From the NCBI RefSeq assembly GCF_023073415.1, contig NZ_JADPJL010000077.1, positions 62,001 to 126,000 of the forward strand: a stretch of DNA of 64,000 nucleotides, written 5' to 3'. The DNA comes from Bradyrhizobium sp. 190. Its GTDB lineage: Bacteria > Pseudomonadota > Alphaproteobacteria > Rhizobiales > Xanthobacteraceae. Positions 51,154 to 60,525 of the stretch are shown here, one piece after another. Positions within the stretch are counted from its first letter, which is position 1. Each line of letters opens with the position of its first letter. A model generated the notes under the pieces. The model was given only the letters and a program-made list of their open reading frames with translations. It was not told the origin of the DNA and searched no databases. The translations under genes and the position numbers were made by a program.

Positions 51154-53439
51154 CTATTCCTCACTATTTCTGAGCCGTCGCCATACCGCGCCCAGCACGT
51201 TGGAATAATCGTCGGTCCAGACACGCTGGTGATCCTCGGCCTCGGTCAGCGTCCATTTATCCGACGACGCCAGCTTGCCGACGTCGGCCTCTTCGCGCGC
51301 CGAGACCACGACCGAGGTCGAGAAGATGTATTCATTGTCGCGGCCGGAATCCTCGCTGTAGACCCAGCTCTTCAAGTCGTTGGCGTCGGCGATGCCGACG
51401 ACGACGCTCGACAGTTCCAGATGCCGGTTGGAGACATGCATCACGACAGCTCCCTGCGGCGCCAGCTTGGACTTGTAAATTTCCATCGCCTCTTCGGTCG
51501 CCAGATGAATCGGGATCGCATCCGAGGAATAGGCGTCGACGATGATCAGATCGTAGACGCCGTCGGGCTCTCGCGCGAAGGTCAGCCGCGCATCGCCGAT
51601 CACGGGTTCGAGATTCGGCTCGCAGACCTGGATGTAGGTGAAATATTTCGGGTCGCGCGCAGTATCGACCATTGTCTGGTCGATCTCGAAGAACTTCCAC
51701 TCCTCGCCGGGCTCGGAGGCGCAGACCAGCGTGCCGGAGCCGAGCCCGATCACGGCTACCCGCAGCGGGGCGCCCTTGCGCTCGCGGATCGCCGTGATCG
51801 CCTGACCGATGCCGCCATCCTTGTGATAGTAGGTGATCGGCTCCGGCTGGCCGGTGACCGGCGTGCCGTCGTCGTTCTTGAATTTTTCCGCGCCATGGAT
51901 CGTGGTGCCGTGCATCAGCACGTGATACTGGCCGTTCGGCGTCACCACGATCTTGTGGACGCCGAAGAAGCTGCGCACGGTCTCCACGCGCCCCTCGTCG
52001 GTGGGATACATCCGGATCAGCACCAGCGCCAACGTCACCACGGCGGCCAGCTTCCAGCGATCCGCCTTGAGCAGGATCGCCAACAACATCGAGACGGCCG
52101 CAACTGCGGCTACCACGTAGACTCGATTGGTATCCAGCCATGTGAAGATTTTGCCGCTGCTGTAGGACGGCGCGATCAGCGCCACCGCAGCGATGGCCAG
52201 CAGTGGCCAGAACCAGCGGGTCCATTGCGGCCACCGCTCGGCGACCGGCGGCCGGCACAGCACCGCCAGCGCCACCATGATCGGATATTCCGCGACCCAG
52301 GAGAACGTGAACGGCGCGATCAGTCCCGCGAACAGTCCGCCGACCATGCCGCCGAACGACAGCGCGACATAGAAACCAGTGAGATATTTCGCGGCGGGGC
52401 GGGTGCGCGCCAACTCGCCATGACAGGCCATCGCAATGATGAAGAAGCAAAGCTGGTGGCCGCCGAGCGTCAGCAACAGGTTCTGCTCGCCGCCTATCGC
52501 CAACAGCAGGATCACCCCCATGATCGCCAGCGGTTGCAGCATCAGCATGAACTTGTGCGGCAACAGCGGGCGCGACTGGAACACCAGCACCCACGTCAGG
52601 AGATAGAGCGACAGCGGCAGCACCCACAGCAGAGGCGCGGCGGCGACATCGGTGGAAATATGGGCGGTCACCGCGATCAGCAGCCCCGACGGGACGGCGG
52701 CAAGGAAGATCCAGCGGGCGCGCAAAATCCATGACGGCGCTGGCGCGTCGGTATCGTCGTCCGGCATGTTCAGCTTTGCCGCATTCGCCGGCGAGCGCAG
52801 CAGCAACACGCCGCAGGTTGCGATCAGCACGATCAGCAGGCCGTAACCGCCGGTCCAGATCAGGTTTTGCGTGCGCAGCGTGAACATCGGCTCCAGCAGC
52901 ACTGGATAGGACAGCAGCGCCAGGAAGCTGCCGATATTCGAGGAAGCGTAGAGAAAGTAAGGGTCGGGGCCGTTGGGGTGGCCGGTGCGGACGAACCAGG
53001 CCTGCAGCAGCGGATTGTTGGCCGCCAGCGCGAAGAACGGCAGCCCGATCGACACCGCAAAGAGGCCGAGCAGCCAGAGCGCATAGCCTGAATTCGGCGG
53101 ATCGCCCCACCCGCTCGAGATCGACAGCGGCAGCGTCAGCATCGCGACCGCGAGCAGCGCCAGATGGATCGCCACGGGAATCGCGCGGTTGCGGAGCTGC
53201 ATCAGAAAATGCGCATAGGCATAGCCGCCGAGCAACAGCGACTGGAAGAACACCATCGCCACCGACCACACCGCCGGCGAGCCGCCGAGCCGCGGCAGCA
53301 CCATCTTGGTGAACAGGGGCTGCACCGAAAACAGCAGCAGCGCGCTGACGAAGATCGCAGCGGTGTAGACGACCAAGACCAGCCGGTTCCGACTTTCGGA
53401 AGGCTGGTCCGCTGAAACGGACGGATAGGGAGAAGTCAT
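51154..53439 (-). CDS. MFS-like membrane / spermidine synthase-like fusion protein
   Basis: 761 residues. The N-terminal two thirds (about 20-480) has 12 or more hydrophobic helices (SVQPLFTKMVLPRLGGSPAVW is the family marker). The C-terminal part (about 500-745) is a spermidine-synthase-type Rossmann domain with VAVIGLGSGTLVC and the DLIIVDAYSSDAIPIHLAT motif. The proteins are common in soil bacteria; polyamine synthesis has not been shown for them. The start is the ATG at 53439 with GGAG upstream. Confidence 0.88.
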   Translation of the reverse strand: MTSPYPSVSADQPSESRNRLVLVVYTAAIFVSALLLFSVQPLFTKMVLPRLGGSPAVWSVAMVFFQSLLLGGYAYAHFLMQLRNRAIPVAIHLALLAVAMLTLPLSISSGWGDPPNSGYALWLLGLFAVSIGLPFFALAANNPLLQAWFVRTGHPNGPDPYFLYASSNIGSFLALLSYPVLLEPMFTLRTQNLIWTGGYGLLIVLIATCGVLLLRSPANAAKLNMPDDDTDAPAPSWILRARWIFLAAVPSGLLIAVTAHISTDVAAAPLLWVLPLSLYLLTWVLVFQSRPLLPHKFMLMLQPLAIMGVILLLAIGGEQNLLLTLGGHQLCFFIIAMACHGELARTRPAAKYLTGFYVALSFGGMVGGLFAGLIAPFTFSWVAEYPIMVALAVLCRPPVAERWPQWTRWFWPLLAIAAVALIAPSYSSGKIFTWLDTNRVYVVAAVAAVSMLLAILLKADRWKLAAVVTLALVLIRMYPTDEGRVETVRSFFGVHKIVVTPNGQYHVLMHGTTIHGAEKFKNDDGTPVTGQPEPITYYHKDGGIGQAITAIRERKGAPLRVAVIGLGSGTLVCASEPGEEWKFFEIDQTMVDTARDPKYFTYIQVCEPNLEPVIGDARLTFAREPDGVYDLIIVDAYSSDAIPIHLATEEAMEIYKSKLAPQGAVVMHVSNRHLELSSVVVGIADANDLKSWVYSEDSGRDNEYIFSTSVVVSAREEADVGKLASSDKWTLTEAEDHQRVWTDDYSNVLGAVWRRLRNSEE

Positions 53440-53606
53440 CAAAACTCCGGCTGGAAACCGGCGGGCGCCGGTGGCGGGATGCCCGGCGGAGTCGCCGGAG
53501 GGGTGCAATGGAGCATAGGGCGACACGGCGAGCAATGCGGGATAAGAAAGCATGGATAGGGCGCGCCGCGCCCATCCCGATCAAACCTTCTTGAGCTGAA
53601 ACTGGC

Positions 53607-55208
53607 ATGAACGAGACGGACGTTGTCATTGTTGGGGCGGGGCATAACGGCCTCACTTGCGCCGCCTATCTCGCGATGGCCGGCCTGCGCGTGAAAGTTG
53701 TGGAGCGCCGCAAGGCGGTCGGCGGCGCCGCGGTGACCGAGGAATTCCATCCCGGCTTCCGCAATTCGGTGGCCGCCTATACGGTCAGCCTGCTCAATCC
53801 GCAGATCATTGCCGACCTGAAACTCGCCGAACACGGCCTGCGCATCGTCGAGCGCCGCGCACAGAATTTTCTGCCCGCGCCCGACGGCAGCTATCTTTTG
53901 ACCGGCGAAGGCCGCACCAGGCAATCGGTGGCAAAACTCAGCGAGCGCGATGCGGCCACTATTGAAGCTTTCTCGCGCGAGCTGGAGGCCATCGCCGACG
54001 TGCTGCGGCAATTCGTGCTGCGCGCGCCGCCGAACATCGTCGAGGGCTTTGGGATCGGCGCGATCCGCGAAGCCTTCAACGCCATGGGCACCGCAGGCAT
54101 CCTGCGCAAGCTCTCGCTGGAACAGCAGCGCAATCTGCTCGACCTGTTCACGTGCTCGGCCGGCGAGATGCTCGACGAGCGTTTCGAGAACGACCTGGTG
54201 AAGGCGCTGTTCGGCTTCGACGCCATCGTCGGCAATTACGCCAGCCCCTACGCCGCCGGCTCCGCCTATGTGATGCTGCACCATGCGTTCGGCGAGGTGA
54301 ACGGCAAGAAAGGCGTGTGGGGCCATGCCATCGGCGGCATGGGAGCGATCACGCAGGCGATGGCGCGCGCCGCGCGCGGGCATGGCGTCGAGATCGAAAC
54401 CGAGGCGAGCGTGCGCGAAGTGATCGTCGAGGGCGGGCGCGCCGCGGGCGTCATCCTCGACAATGGCGAGGCCATCCGCGCGAAATACGTCGTCTCCGGC
54501 GTCAATCCGAAATTGCTGTATACGCGGCTCGTGCCGTCGGGCGCGCTGGCGCCGGAATTCCTCGAGCGTATCGCGCGCTGGCGCAACGGCTCCGGCACCT
54601 TCCGGATGAATGTCGCGCTGAACGCGTTGCCTTCCTTCACCGCATTGCCCGGCGCCGGCGACCATCTCACCGCCGGTATCATCCTTGCGCCCAGCCTCGG
54701 CTACATGGATCGCGCCTGGCAGGATGCGCGCAGCCATGGCTGGAGCCGCGAGCCGGTGGTGGAAGTGCTGATCCCCTCGACGCTCGACGATTCGCTCGCG
54801 CCGGAAGGCCAACATGTCGCGAGCCTGTTCTGCCAGCATGTCGCACCGGAATTGCCGGACGGGAAATCATGGGACGACCATCGCGAGGAGGTCGCCGACC
54901 TCATGATTGCGACTGTGGATAAATTCGCGCCGGGCTTCGCGGCCAGCGTGATCGGCCGCCAGATACTCTCGCCGCTCGACCTCGAGCGGCAGTTCGGCCT
55001 GCTCGGCGGCGACATCTTTCACGGCGCCCTGACATTGAACCAATTGTTCTCGGCGCGGCCGATGCTGGGCCATGCCGATTATCGCGGGCCGCTGAAGGGC
55101 CTCTATCATTGCGGCTCGGGCGCCCATCCCGGCGGCGGCGTCACCGGCGCCCCCGGCCACAACGCTGCGCACGTAATCCTGGGCGATCACCGCGCGCTGT
55201 TCGGATAG
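53607..55208 (+). CDS. FAD-dependent oxidoreductase, phytoene desaturase / PYROXD2-like
   Basis: 533 residues. Dinucleotide-binding motif DVVIVGAGHNGLTCAAYLA (about 5-23) with the second Gly/Glu pattern (VVERRKAVGGAAVTEE); AIGGMGAITQAMARAARGHGVEI in the middle and a C-terminal FAD block GLYHCGSGAHPGGGVTGAPGHNAA. It is likely to oxidise a carotenoid-like or other lipophilic compound. It lies alone; no carotenoid genes are nearby. The last ~300 bases include a perfect DnaA-box sequence (54914-54922), probably by chance. Confidence 0.9.
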   Translation: MNETDVVIVGAGHNGLTCAAYLAMAGLRVKVVERRKAVGGAAVTEEFHPGFRNSVAAYTVSLLNPQIIADLKLAEHGLRIVERRAQNFLPAPDGSYLLTGEGRTRQSVAKLSERDAATIEAFSRELEAIADVLRQFVLRAPPNIVEGFGIGAIREAFNAMGTAGILRKLSLEQQRNLLDLFTCSAGEMLDERFENDLVKALFGFDAIVGNYASPYAAGSAYVMLHHAFGEVNGKKGVWGHAIGGMGAITQAMARAARGHGVEIETEASVREVIVEGGRAAGVILDNGEAIRAKYVVSGVNPKLLYTRLVPSGALAPEFLERIARWRNGSGTFRMNVALNALPSFTALPGAGDHLTAGIILAPSLGYMDRAWQDARSHGWSREPVVEVLIPSTLDDSLAPEGQHVASLFCQHVAPELPDGKSWDDHREEVADLMIATVDKFAPGFAASVIGRQILSPLDLERQFGLLGGDIFHGALTLNQLFSARPMLGHADYRGPLKGLYHCGSGAHPGGGVTGAPGHNAAHVILGDHRALFG

Positions 55209-55270
55209 GTTTCCCGCCGCTCGCATTCGGCTCCGGCATGCGGCTCGATGGGGACAATGTGTGTAAGGCC

Positions 55271-55416
55271 GGTGGATAACGACGGAAAAAGCCTGTGGAT
55301 TGGTTGTCGAAAACTTGCCGGGGCGGCTGTGGAAACCTCACCGCAGCATCTGTGGAAAGCATCGGGATGCTTTCGCGAATAGCCGGTTGGCTAATGCCCC
55401 GCTCGGCTGTGGATAT
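55271..55416. promoter_or_regulatory. cluster of DnaA-box-like sequences before prmA
   Basis: In the 328-base gap (55209-55536) five TGTGGA-type 9-mers occur on one strand: GGTGGATAA 55271-55279, TGTGGATTG 55294-55302, TGTGGAAAC 55328-55336, TGTGGAAAG 55351-55359, TGTGGATAT 55408-55416. The first and last differ from the consensus by one base. A perfect TGTGGATAA lies at 54914-54922 in the upstream gene. Function is not established. Confidence 0.45.
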
Positions 55417-55536
55417 CCGGTGGAGATTGCGTGCGCAAACCCGGCCTATAAAAAGACGGGGCCGGCGCTTTGGCGCGCCGAACCCGAAACGCACCTTCCC
55501 CCAATCGACCCCTCCCGCTTTTCTCCAGGTCCTTCA

Positions 55537-56427
55537 ATGACTTCCATCGCCCCTACGTACCGTGTCAGCTTTGCAATCGGCGACGAGCACACAGCCAAAG
55601 GCGTGGTCGATGCCCTGACCGAAATTTTTTTTGAGGGCGAGGCCGCAATCGCCGCGTTCGAACGGCCGGATGGCCGATGGGACGTCACGGTGCATTTTGC
55701 TGAGCCGCCCGATCAGACGCTGGTCCGCGAGCTTGTTGCCAACGCAGCCGGTGCAGAAGCCGCAGAGAGCATCACCTTCGACACGGTCGAGGCCAAGGAT
55801 TGGGTCAAGGCCAGCCTCGAAGACCTCGTCCCCGTCCCCGCCGGGCGTTTCGTGGTTCACGGCCAGCATGACCGCGAGAGGATCGCGGCCAACAAGCTCG
55901 GCATCGAGATCGAGGCGGCGCTGGCATTCGGCACCGGCCACCACGGCACCACGCGCGGCTGCCTGCTGCTGCTCGATCATGTCCTGAAAGCCCGGCGTCC
56001 GCGCCGCGTGCTCGATCTCGGCACCGGCACCGGCGTGCTGGCGATCGCCGCAGCCAGGGCGCTGCATGAAAAGATACTGGCCAGCGATATCGATCCGCCC
56101 TCGGTGCAGGTCGCCCGCGAAAACGCGCGGCTGAACGTGTCAGGGCATCTGGTGCAGGCGATCCGCGCTACCGGCTTCGCGGCCCCGCAATTCGCTGATG
56201 CCGCGCCGTTCGACCTGGTGCTGGCGAATATTCTCGCCAATCCGTTGCGGCAACTGGCAGGGCCGATGGCGCAGCATCTGGCGCCATCGGCGCTGGTCAT
56301 TCTGTCGGGCCTGCTGACGCACCAGGCGCCCGGCGTCATCGCGGCCTATCGCGCCCGTGGGCTGGTGCCGGTGCGGCACCTTCGCATCGAAGGCTGGAGC
56401 AGCCTGTTGCTGCGCAAGGTGAATTGA
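55537..56427 (+). CDS. prmA: ribosomal protein L11 methyltransferase
   Basis: 296 residues. An N-terminal substrate-binding domain (about 1-110) is followed by a class I methyltransferase: LAFGTGHHGTTRGCL (PrmA marker), VLDLGTGTGVLAIAAAR (motif I, about 163-179), FDLVLANILANPL (catalytic motif NxxxxPL). It trimethylates ribosomal protein L11. The start is the ATG at 55537 (MTSIAPTYRVSF); the frame is open further upstream, but that part is the DnaA-like intergenic region. Confidence 0.93.
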   Translation: MTSIAPTYRVSFAIGDEHTAKGVVDALTEIFFEGEAAIAAFERPDGRWDVTVHFAEPPDQTLVRELVANAAGAEAAESITFDTVEAKDWVKASLEDLVPVPAGRFVVHGQHDRERIAANKLGIEIEAALAFGTGHHGTTRGCLLLLDHVLKARRPRRVLDLGTGTGVLAIAAARALHEKILASDIDPPSVQVARENARLNVSGHLVQAIRATGFAAPQFADAAPFDLVLANILANPLRQLAGPMAQHLAPSALVILSGLLTHQAPGVIAAYRARGLVPVRHLRIEGWSSLLLRKVN

Positions 56428-56431
56428 AACT

Positions 56432-56620
56432 CTATTCGGCTGGTCTGCGACGGTTGCGGGCGATCACGTGCTTTTCTTCCTTCAGCGACCGCTTGACGCG
56501 CGCTTCCGCGAACCGATCGAGGATCTGCACGATGACGCCGCGCTGCTTCTTGTTGGCGACCGGCGGGATCGGGCCGCGGTCGGCCGGTGGGGAAATCTTC
56601 TCAAACGTAAAAACAGGCAT
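56432..56620 (-). CDS. small basic conserved protein
   Basis: 62 residues, MPVFTFEKISPPADRGPIPP followed by a Lys/Arg/Glu-rich helix. AGGGG lies nine bases before the ATG at 56620. I remember proteins with this MPVFTFEKISPP opening in Bradyrhizobium and relatives but know no function. The opposite strand also has an open frame here, but without a ribosome-binding site. It is convergent with prmA, four bases apart. Confidence 0.7.
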   Translation of the reverse strand: MPVFTFEKISPPADRGPIPPVANKKQRGVIVQILDRFAEARVKRSLKEEKHVIARNRRRPAE

Positions 56621-56811
56621 GGTGCATCCCCTCTTCGTTGAGTTGAAACACTCCCGGAGCCTCCCGGCTATCTTGAGCCGAACAGCCTGCACCCGCAAAA
56701 CCGTTCGATCCGACTGACGCGGACGGATATATTGAAGCACGGATTATGCCAAATGGTGGCCAACTCCGCCTCATTGCGGACCGCTCCACCGAACTCTAAA
56801 GTGACCAGGCG

Positions 56812-58647
56812 ATGTTCGAAGCTCATTTCCAGACATTCGAGGAACCCGAGAGCGGCATCGCGCTGACCGCGCGGCTGGGCACCTTCCGCGAGGAACTGGC
56901 GCGCCGGAAGCTGACGGGATTCGTGATTCCCCGCGCCGACCAGCAGCAAAACGAGTATGTCGCCGCCTCCGAAGAGCGGCTGGCCTGGCTCACCGGCTTC
57001 ACCGGCTCGGCCGGCATGGCCATCGTCCTGACGCGCGAGGCCGCTGTTTTCGTCGATGGCCGCTATACGCTGCAGGCCGCCAAGCAGGTCGACCGCAAGG
57101 CCTGGCACATCGAGCCGCTGGCCGATCCGCCGCCGGAACACTGGCTGACCAAGCATCTCGTGGCCGGTGACCGCCTCGGTTTTGACCCCTGGCTGCACAC
57201 TTCGGCGGCAACCGAGCGTCTGGCCGCCGCCTGCGCCAAGGCCGGCGCCGAATTGATCGCGGTGGACAGCAATCCCGTGGATTCGGTGTGGCATGAGCGC
57301 CCGGCCCCGCCGCTCGGCCCCGTCGCCATTCATGGCACGCAGTTTTCCGGCGAGATCGAGGCCGAAAAACTCAAGCGGATCCGGCTCGAGATGAGCAAGC
57401 TCGGGGTCGAGGCGCTGGTGCTGTCGGACAGCCACGCGGTGGCCTGGACCTTCAACATCCGCGGCGCCGACGTCTCGCACACGCCGCTGCCTTTGTCCTA
57501 CGCGCTGGTGCCCAAGGACGGCCGCCCCACCGTCTTCATCGACCATCGCAAGCTGTCGAACCTGACGCGCGACCATCTCGAACAATCCGCCGATGTCCGG
57601 GAGCCCGACGCGCTGGTGCCTGATCTGAGCGAGCTCGCGCGCAGCGGCGCCGCGATCGCCCTCGACAGCGCCACCGCCGCGGACGCGCTGAGCCGTCTGA
57701 TCGCAGGCGCCGGGGGAAAACCGGTGCGCGGCAACGATCCGGTGAGCCTGCTGAAGGCGGTGAAGAACATCACCGAGATCGAGGGCACGCGGACCGCGCA
57801 CAGGCGCGATGCTGTGGCGCTGACACGTTTCCTCGCCTGGATCGACCGCGAGGCACCCTCCGGCTCGCTGACGGAGATCGACACCGTCGAGGCGCTGGAA
57901 ACTTTTCGGCGCCAGACCTGCGCGCTGAAGGATGTTTCGTTTCCCACGATCGCGGGCACCGGGCCGAACGGCGCGATCGTGCATTACCGCGTCACCCGCA
58001 GGAGCAACCGGCGGATTTCGCCCGGCGACCTCCTGCTGATCGATTCCGGCGCGCAATATGAAGACGGCACCACCGACGTCACCCGCACGATCGCGATCGG
58101 CAAGCCCACCGACGAAATGCGCGACCGCTTTACCCGCGTGCTGCGCGGGCACGTCGCGATCGCGCGCGCGATCTTTCCCGACGGCACGACCGGCGCACAG
58201 CTCGACTCCTTTGCACGGCAATTTTTGTGGCAGGCCGGCCTCGATTTCGAGCACGGTACCGGCCATGGCGTCGGCAGCTACCTTTCGGTACATGAAGGCC
58301 CGGCGCGCATTTCTAAACTCGGCACCACGCCGCTGAAGCGCGGCATGATCCTTTCCAACGAGCCCGGCTATTACAAGACCGACGTCTATGGCATCCGGAT
58401 CGAGAACCTCGAACTCGTCATCGGCACCGACGTGCCGGGCGCCGAGAAGCCGGTGAATGCATTCGAGACGCTGACGCTGGCGCCGATCGACCGCCGCCTG
58501 ATCGACGTGAATATGCTGAGCGCGACGGAACTGAAATGGCTGAACGATTACCACGAACGCGTCAATCGCGCGGTGCGCCCGCATCTCGACGACAACGCCA
58601 CGAAACTGTGGCTGGATGACGCGACGGCAGCGATGCTGCCGCTTTGA
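56812..58647 (+). CDS. aminopeptidase P family (Xaa-Pro) metallopeptidase
   Basis: 611 residues, the long three-domain form: two creatinase-like N-terminal domains (about 1-310) and a pita-bread catalytic domain. Metal ligands are visible: Asp pair in LIDSGAQYEDGTTDVTRT (about 409-426), His in EHGTGHGVGSYLSVHEGP, Glu in LSNEPGYYKTDVYGIRIENLEL (two sites). It cleaves N-terminal residues before proline; two metal ions, cytoplasmic. The C-terminal extension (about 550-611) is usual in this long subgroup. Confidence 0.93.
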   Translation: MFEAHFQTFEEPESGIALTARLGTFREELARRKLTGFVIPRADQQQNEYVAASEERLAWLTGFTGSAGMAIVLTREAAVFVDGRYTLQAAKQVDRKAWHIEPLADPPPEHWLTKHLVAGDRLGFDPWLHTSAATERLAAACAKAGAELIAVDSNPVDSVWHERPAPPLGPVAIHGTQFSGEIEAEKLKRIRLEMSKLGVEALVLSDSHAVAWTFNIRGADVSHTPLPLSYALVPKDGRPTVFIDHRKLSNLTRDHLEQSADVREPDALVPDLSELARSGAAIALDSATAADALSRLIAGAGGKPVRGNDPVSLLKAVKNITEIEGTRTAHRRDAVALTRFLAWIDREAPSGSLTEIDTVEALETFRRQTCALKDVSFPTIAGTGPNGAIVHYRVTRRSNRRISPGDLLLIDSGAQYEDGTTDVTRTIAIGKPTDEMRDRFTRVLRGHVAIARAIFPDGTTGAQLDSFARQFLWQAGLDFEHGTGHGVGSYLSVHEGPARISKLGTTPLKRGMILSNEPGYYKTDVYGIRIENLELVIGTDVPGAEKPVNAFETLTLAPIDRRLIDVNMLSATELKWLNDYHERVNRAVRPHLDDNATKLWLDDATAAMLPL

Positions 58648-58699
58648 TCGTCATCCTCCGCTGTCGTCCTCCGCCACCGGGTCGGCGCGAAGCGCCGCC

Positions 58700-58820
58700 C
58701 GATGACAGGCTCCGGCGGGGGACCCAGTACGCCGCGGCCTATCGGTTCAATCGCTGACTTCCCTGGAATACTGGGTCACCCGCCCCTGTGCGCAATTGCG
58801 CACAAGGCGGGTGACGACGG
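58700..58820. repeat. intergenic repeat, family C, copy 1 (upstream of the MFS gene)
   Basis: Shares (A/C)CCAGTACGCCGCGGC, CTGGAATACTGG and GGGTGA(C/T)GAC with 60271-60382, with complementary ends (CGGGGGA... / ...CCCGCC). The rest of the gap 58648-58954 shows another small GC hairpin at about 58683-58700 (GCGCGAAGCGC) and nothing else. Confidence 0.75.
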
Positions 58821-58954
58821 CGGAACTTGTTGCGCCTGACGAAATACGTCTCGCCTCGCCTCCCGAATTCGGCATGGCCGCATGCTGAAACATCCGTATT
58901 CCTGCTGAGCCATTCGGTTAAAAGTCCGATTCAACCAAAACAGGATCGGACTGA

Positions 58955-60238
58955 ATGCACGGCGTCGTGGGCAAGCCGCCCGGCGCGGCGGCGAACAATA
59001 ACGCCGTCGCGACATCGAAGATCATGCTGCTGATGCTGGTCGCCATGACCGGCGTCGCGCCGATCTCGCTCTATATGCTGGTGCCGGCGCTGCCCGTGCT
59101 GGCGACGACGTTCGGCAGCGACATCTCGATCGCACAGATGACGGTGTCGCTGTTCATGGTCGGCATCGCCTGCTCGCAGCTCATCATGGGGCCGCTGTCG
59201 GACAAGTTCGGCCGCCGTCCGGTGCTGCTCGCGGGCCTTGCCCTGATGGTGGCGGCCAGCATCGGCTGCTCGCTGGCGCAGACGCTGCCGCAGTTGATCG
59301 CCGCGCGGTTCCTGCAGGCGCTCGGCGGCGCCACCGGCATGGTGGTGAGCCGCGCCATCATCCGCGATCTCTACAGCCGCGACCGCATCAGTTCGATGAT
59401 CAGCCTCGTGATCGCCGTCATGATGGTGGCGCAGATGCTGAGCGCGCTCGTCGGCGGCCTTTTGGAGACTGCGTTCGGCTGGCGCGCGATCTTCTATTTC
59501 ATCACGGCCGCATCGCTCAGCACTGCCGTGCTGATCACCATCGCGCTACCCGAGACGCGCGGCGACCGCATCGCGAGCAGCAGCTTCCGCGGCGATGTCG
59601 GCAAGCTGATCCGCGACCGCGCCTTCCTCGGCTATGTGCTGTGCCAGGTGCTAGCTTCGCAGATCATCTTCGCCTTTGCCGGCGGCGGGCCTTACATCGT
59701 GGTAACGCAGATGGGCCGAACCACCGCCGAATATGGCGCCTGGTTTGCGACCACCGGATTTGCCTATCTGGTCGGCAACCTGTTCTGCGTCCGCTTCGCG
59801 CCGCGCCATTCGCTGGAGAAGCTGATCTGGTTCGGGCTAGCGCTCCAATTCGCCGGCGCCCTGCTGAACCTTCTCTTGAGCATCGCCGGGACCAACCAGG
59901 CGCCGCTCTGGCTATTCGGCACCCAGATGATCGTGATGGTCGCCAACGCCTTCGTAATGAACAACGCCGCGGCCGGCGCCATCAGCGTGCGGCCCGAGGC
60001 CGCCGGCACCGCCGCGGGCGCGATGGGCTTCCTGCAGCAGGGCATCGGCGCGCTGGTCTCGCAATTCGGCGCCTATCTCGGCGGCCACTCCACCACCACG
60101 CTGCCGTTGACGGCGGCCATATTCGCGCTCTCGATCGCCTGTGCGTCGGCGATGTTCTTTCTCGTGCCACGGCGGGACGTCGTGGTCAGCGAGGAATTGA
60201 TCAAGAAGGCGGAGGAGGAAGAGTCGGGGATGTTGTGA
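58955..60238 (+). CDS. MFS drug transporter, Bcr/CflA type
   Basis: 427 residues with 12 hydrophobic helices. PLSDKFGRRPVLLAGLALM is MFS motif A; RFLQALGGATGMVVSRAIIRDLY is the Bcr/CflA (14-type drug:H+ antiporter 1) marker. It probably exports drugs or small metabolites by proton exchange. The N-terminal 20 residues before the first helix are hydrophilic, so the start could be slightly later. Intergenic repeats of the same family lie on both sides. Confidence 0.9.
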   Translation: MHGVVGKPPGAAANNNAVATSKIMLLMLVAMTGVAPISLYMLVPALPVLATTFGSDISIAQMTVSLFMVGIACSQLIMGPLSDKFGRRPVLLAGLALMVAASIGCSLAQTLPQLIAARFLQALGGATGMVVSRAIIRDLYSRDRISSMISLVIAVMMVAQMLSALVGGLLETAFGWRAIFYFITAASLSTAVLITIALPETRGDRIASSSFRGDVGKLIRDRAFLGYVLCQVLASQIIFAFAGGGPYIVVTQMGRTTAEYGAWFATTGFAYLVGNLFCVRFAPRHSLEKLIWFGLALQFAGALLNLLLSIAGTNQAPLWLFGTQMIVMVANAFVMNNAAAGAISVRPEAAGTAAGAMGFLQQGIGALVSQFGAYLGGHSTTTLPLTAAIFALSIACASAMFFLVPRRDVVVSEELIKKAEEEESGML

Positions 60239-60270
60239 GAGGTATGAGCGACGTCAGCACCTCACACTCC

Positions 60271-60382
60271 GCTGTCATCCCCCGCGAAGGCGGGGGATCC
60301 AGTACGCCGCGGCTTCTCGATTGATAACCAGCATCTCTGGAATACTGGATCACCCGCCTTCGCCTTCGCGGGTGATGACAAC
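60271..60382. repeat. intergenic repeat, family C, copy 2 (downstream of the MFS gene)
   Basis: TGTCATCCCCCGCGAAGGCG at the left pairs with the right end CGCCTTCGCGGGTGATGACA, so the element is a long imperfect palindrome; the core matches copy 1 at 58700-58820. Confidence 0.8.
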
Positions 60383-60414
60383 GTGTTGTCGTGCCGATTG
60401 GTCGCACCCGACGA

Positions 60415-60495
60415 CGTCATTTCGTCGTTGCGGGCCAGGCAAATCAATCCATCACTTCTTTATGCCGCAATGGATTGCTTTGCTCGCAATGACGG
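60415..60495. repeat. intergenic palindromic repeat, family D
   Basis: An inverted pair: GTCATTTCGTCGTTGCGGGC...AATCAATCCAT against ATGGATTGCTTTGCTCGCAATGAC. It is of the (CGTCATTGCGAGC...AAGCAATCCAT) kind frequent in Bradyrhizobium (from memory). It lies directly beside family C copy 2. Confidence 0.7.
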
Positions 60496-60525
60496 CTGGA
60501 TACAGTCTGCCCACGACGAGCGTGC

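Noticed and set aside
50680..53656. 684-codon plus-strand and 774-codon minus-strand open frames around the MFS/spermidine-synthase gene
   Set aside because: Both overlap the well-supported 51154-53439 gene in other frames; sequences are Arg/His/Gly-rich without motifs, typical of high-GC shadow frames.
55209..55536. Chromosomal replication origin
   Set aside because: The DnaA-like boxes are mostly imperfect, there is no AT-rich unwinding stretch, and no dnaA, hemE, parA or gidA-type neighbours.
56424..56717. 97-codon plus-strand frame after prmA
   Set aside because: The minus-strand 62-residue gene has a ribosome-binding site and a familiar N-terminus; the plus frame has neither.
56668..58584. 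638-codon minus-strand open frame opposite aminopeptidase P
   Set aside because: The plus strand has all catalytic residues of the peptidase; the reverse frame has none of any known family.
58640..60500. CRISPR array
   Set aside because: The repeats are two separate copies more than 1.4 kb apart plus unlike palindromes; no regular short spacers and no cas genes.
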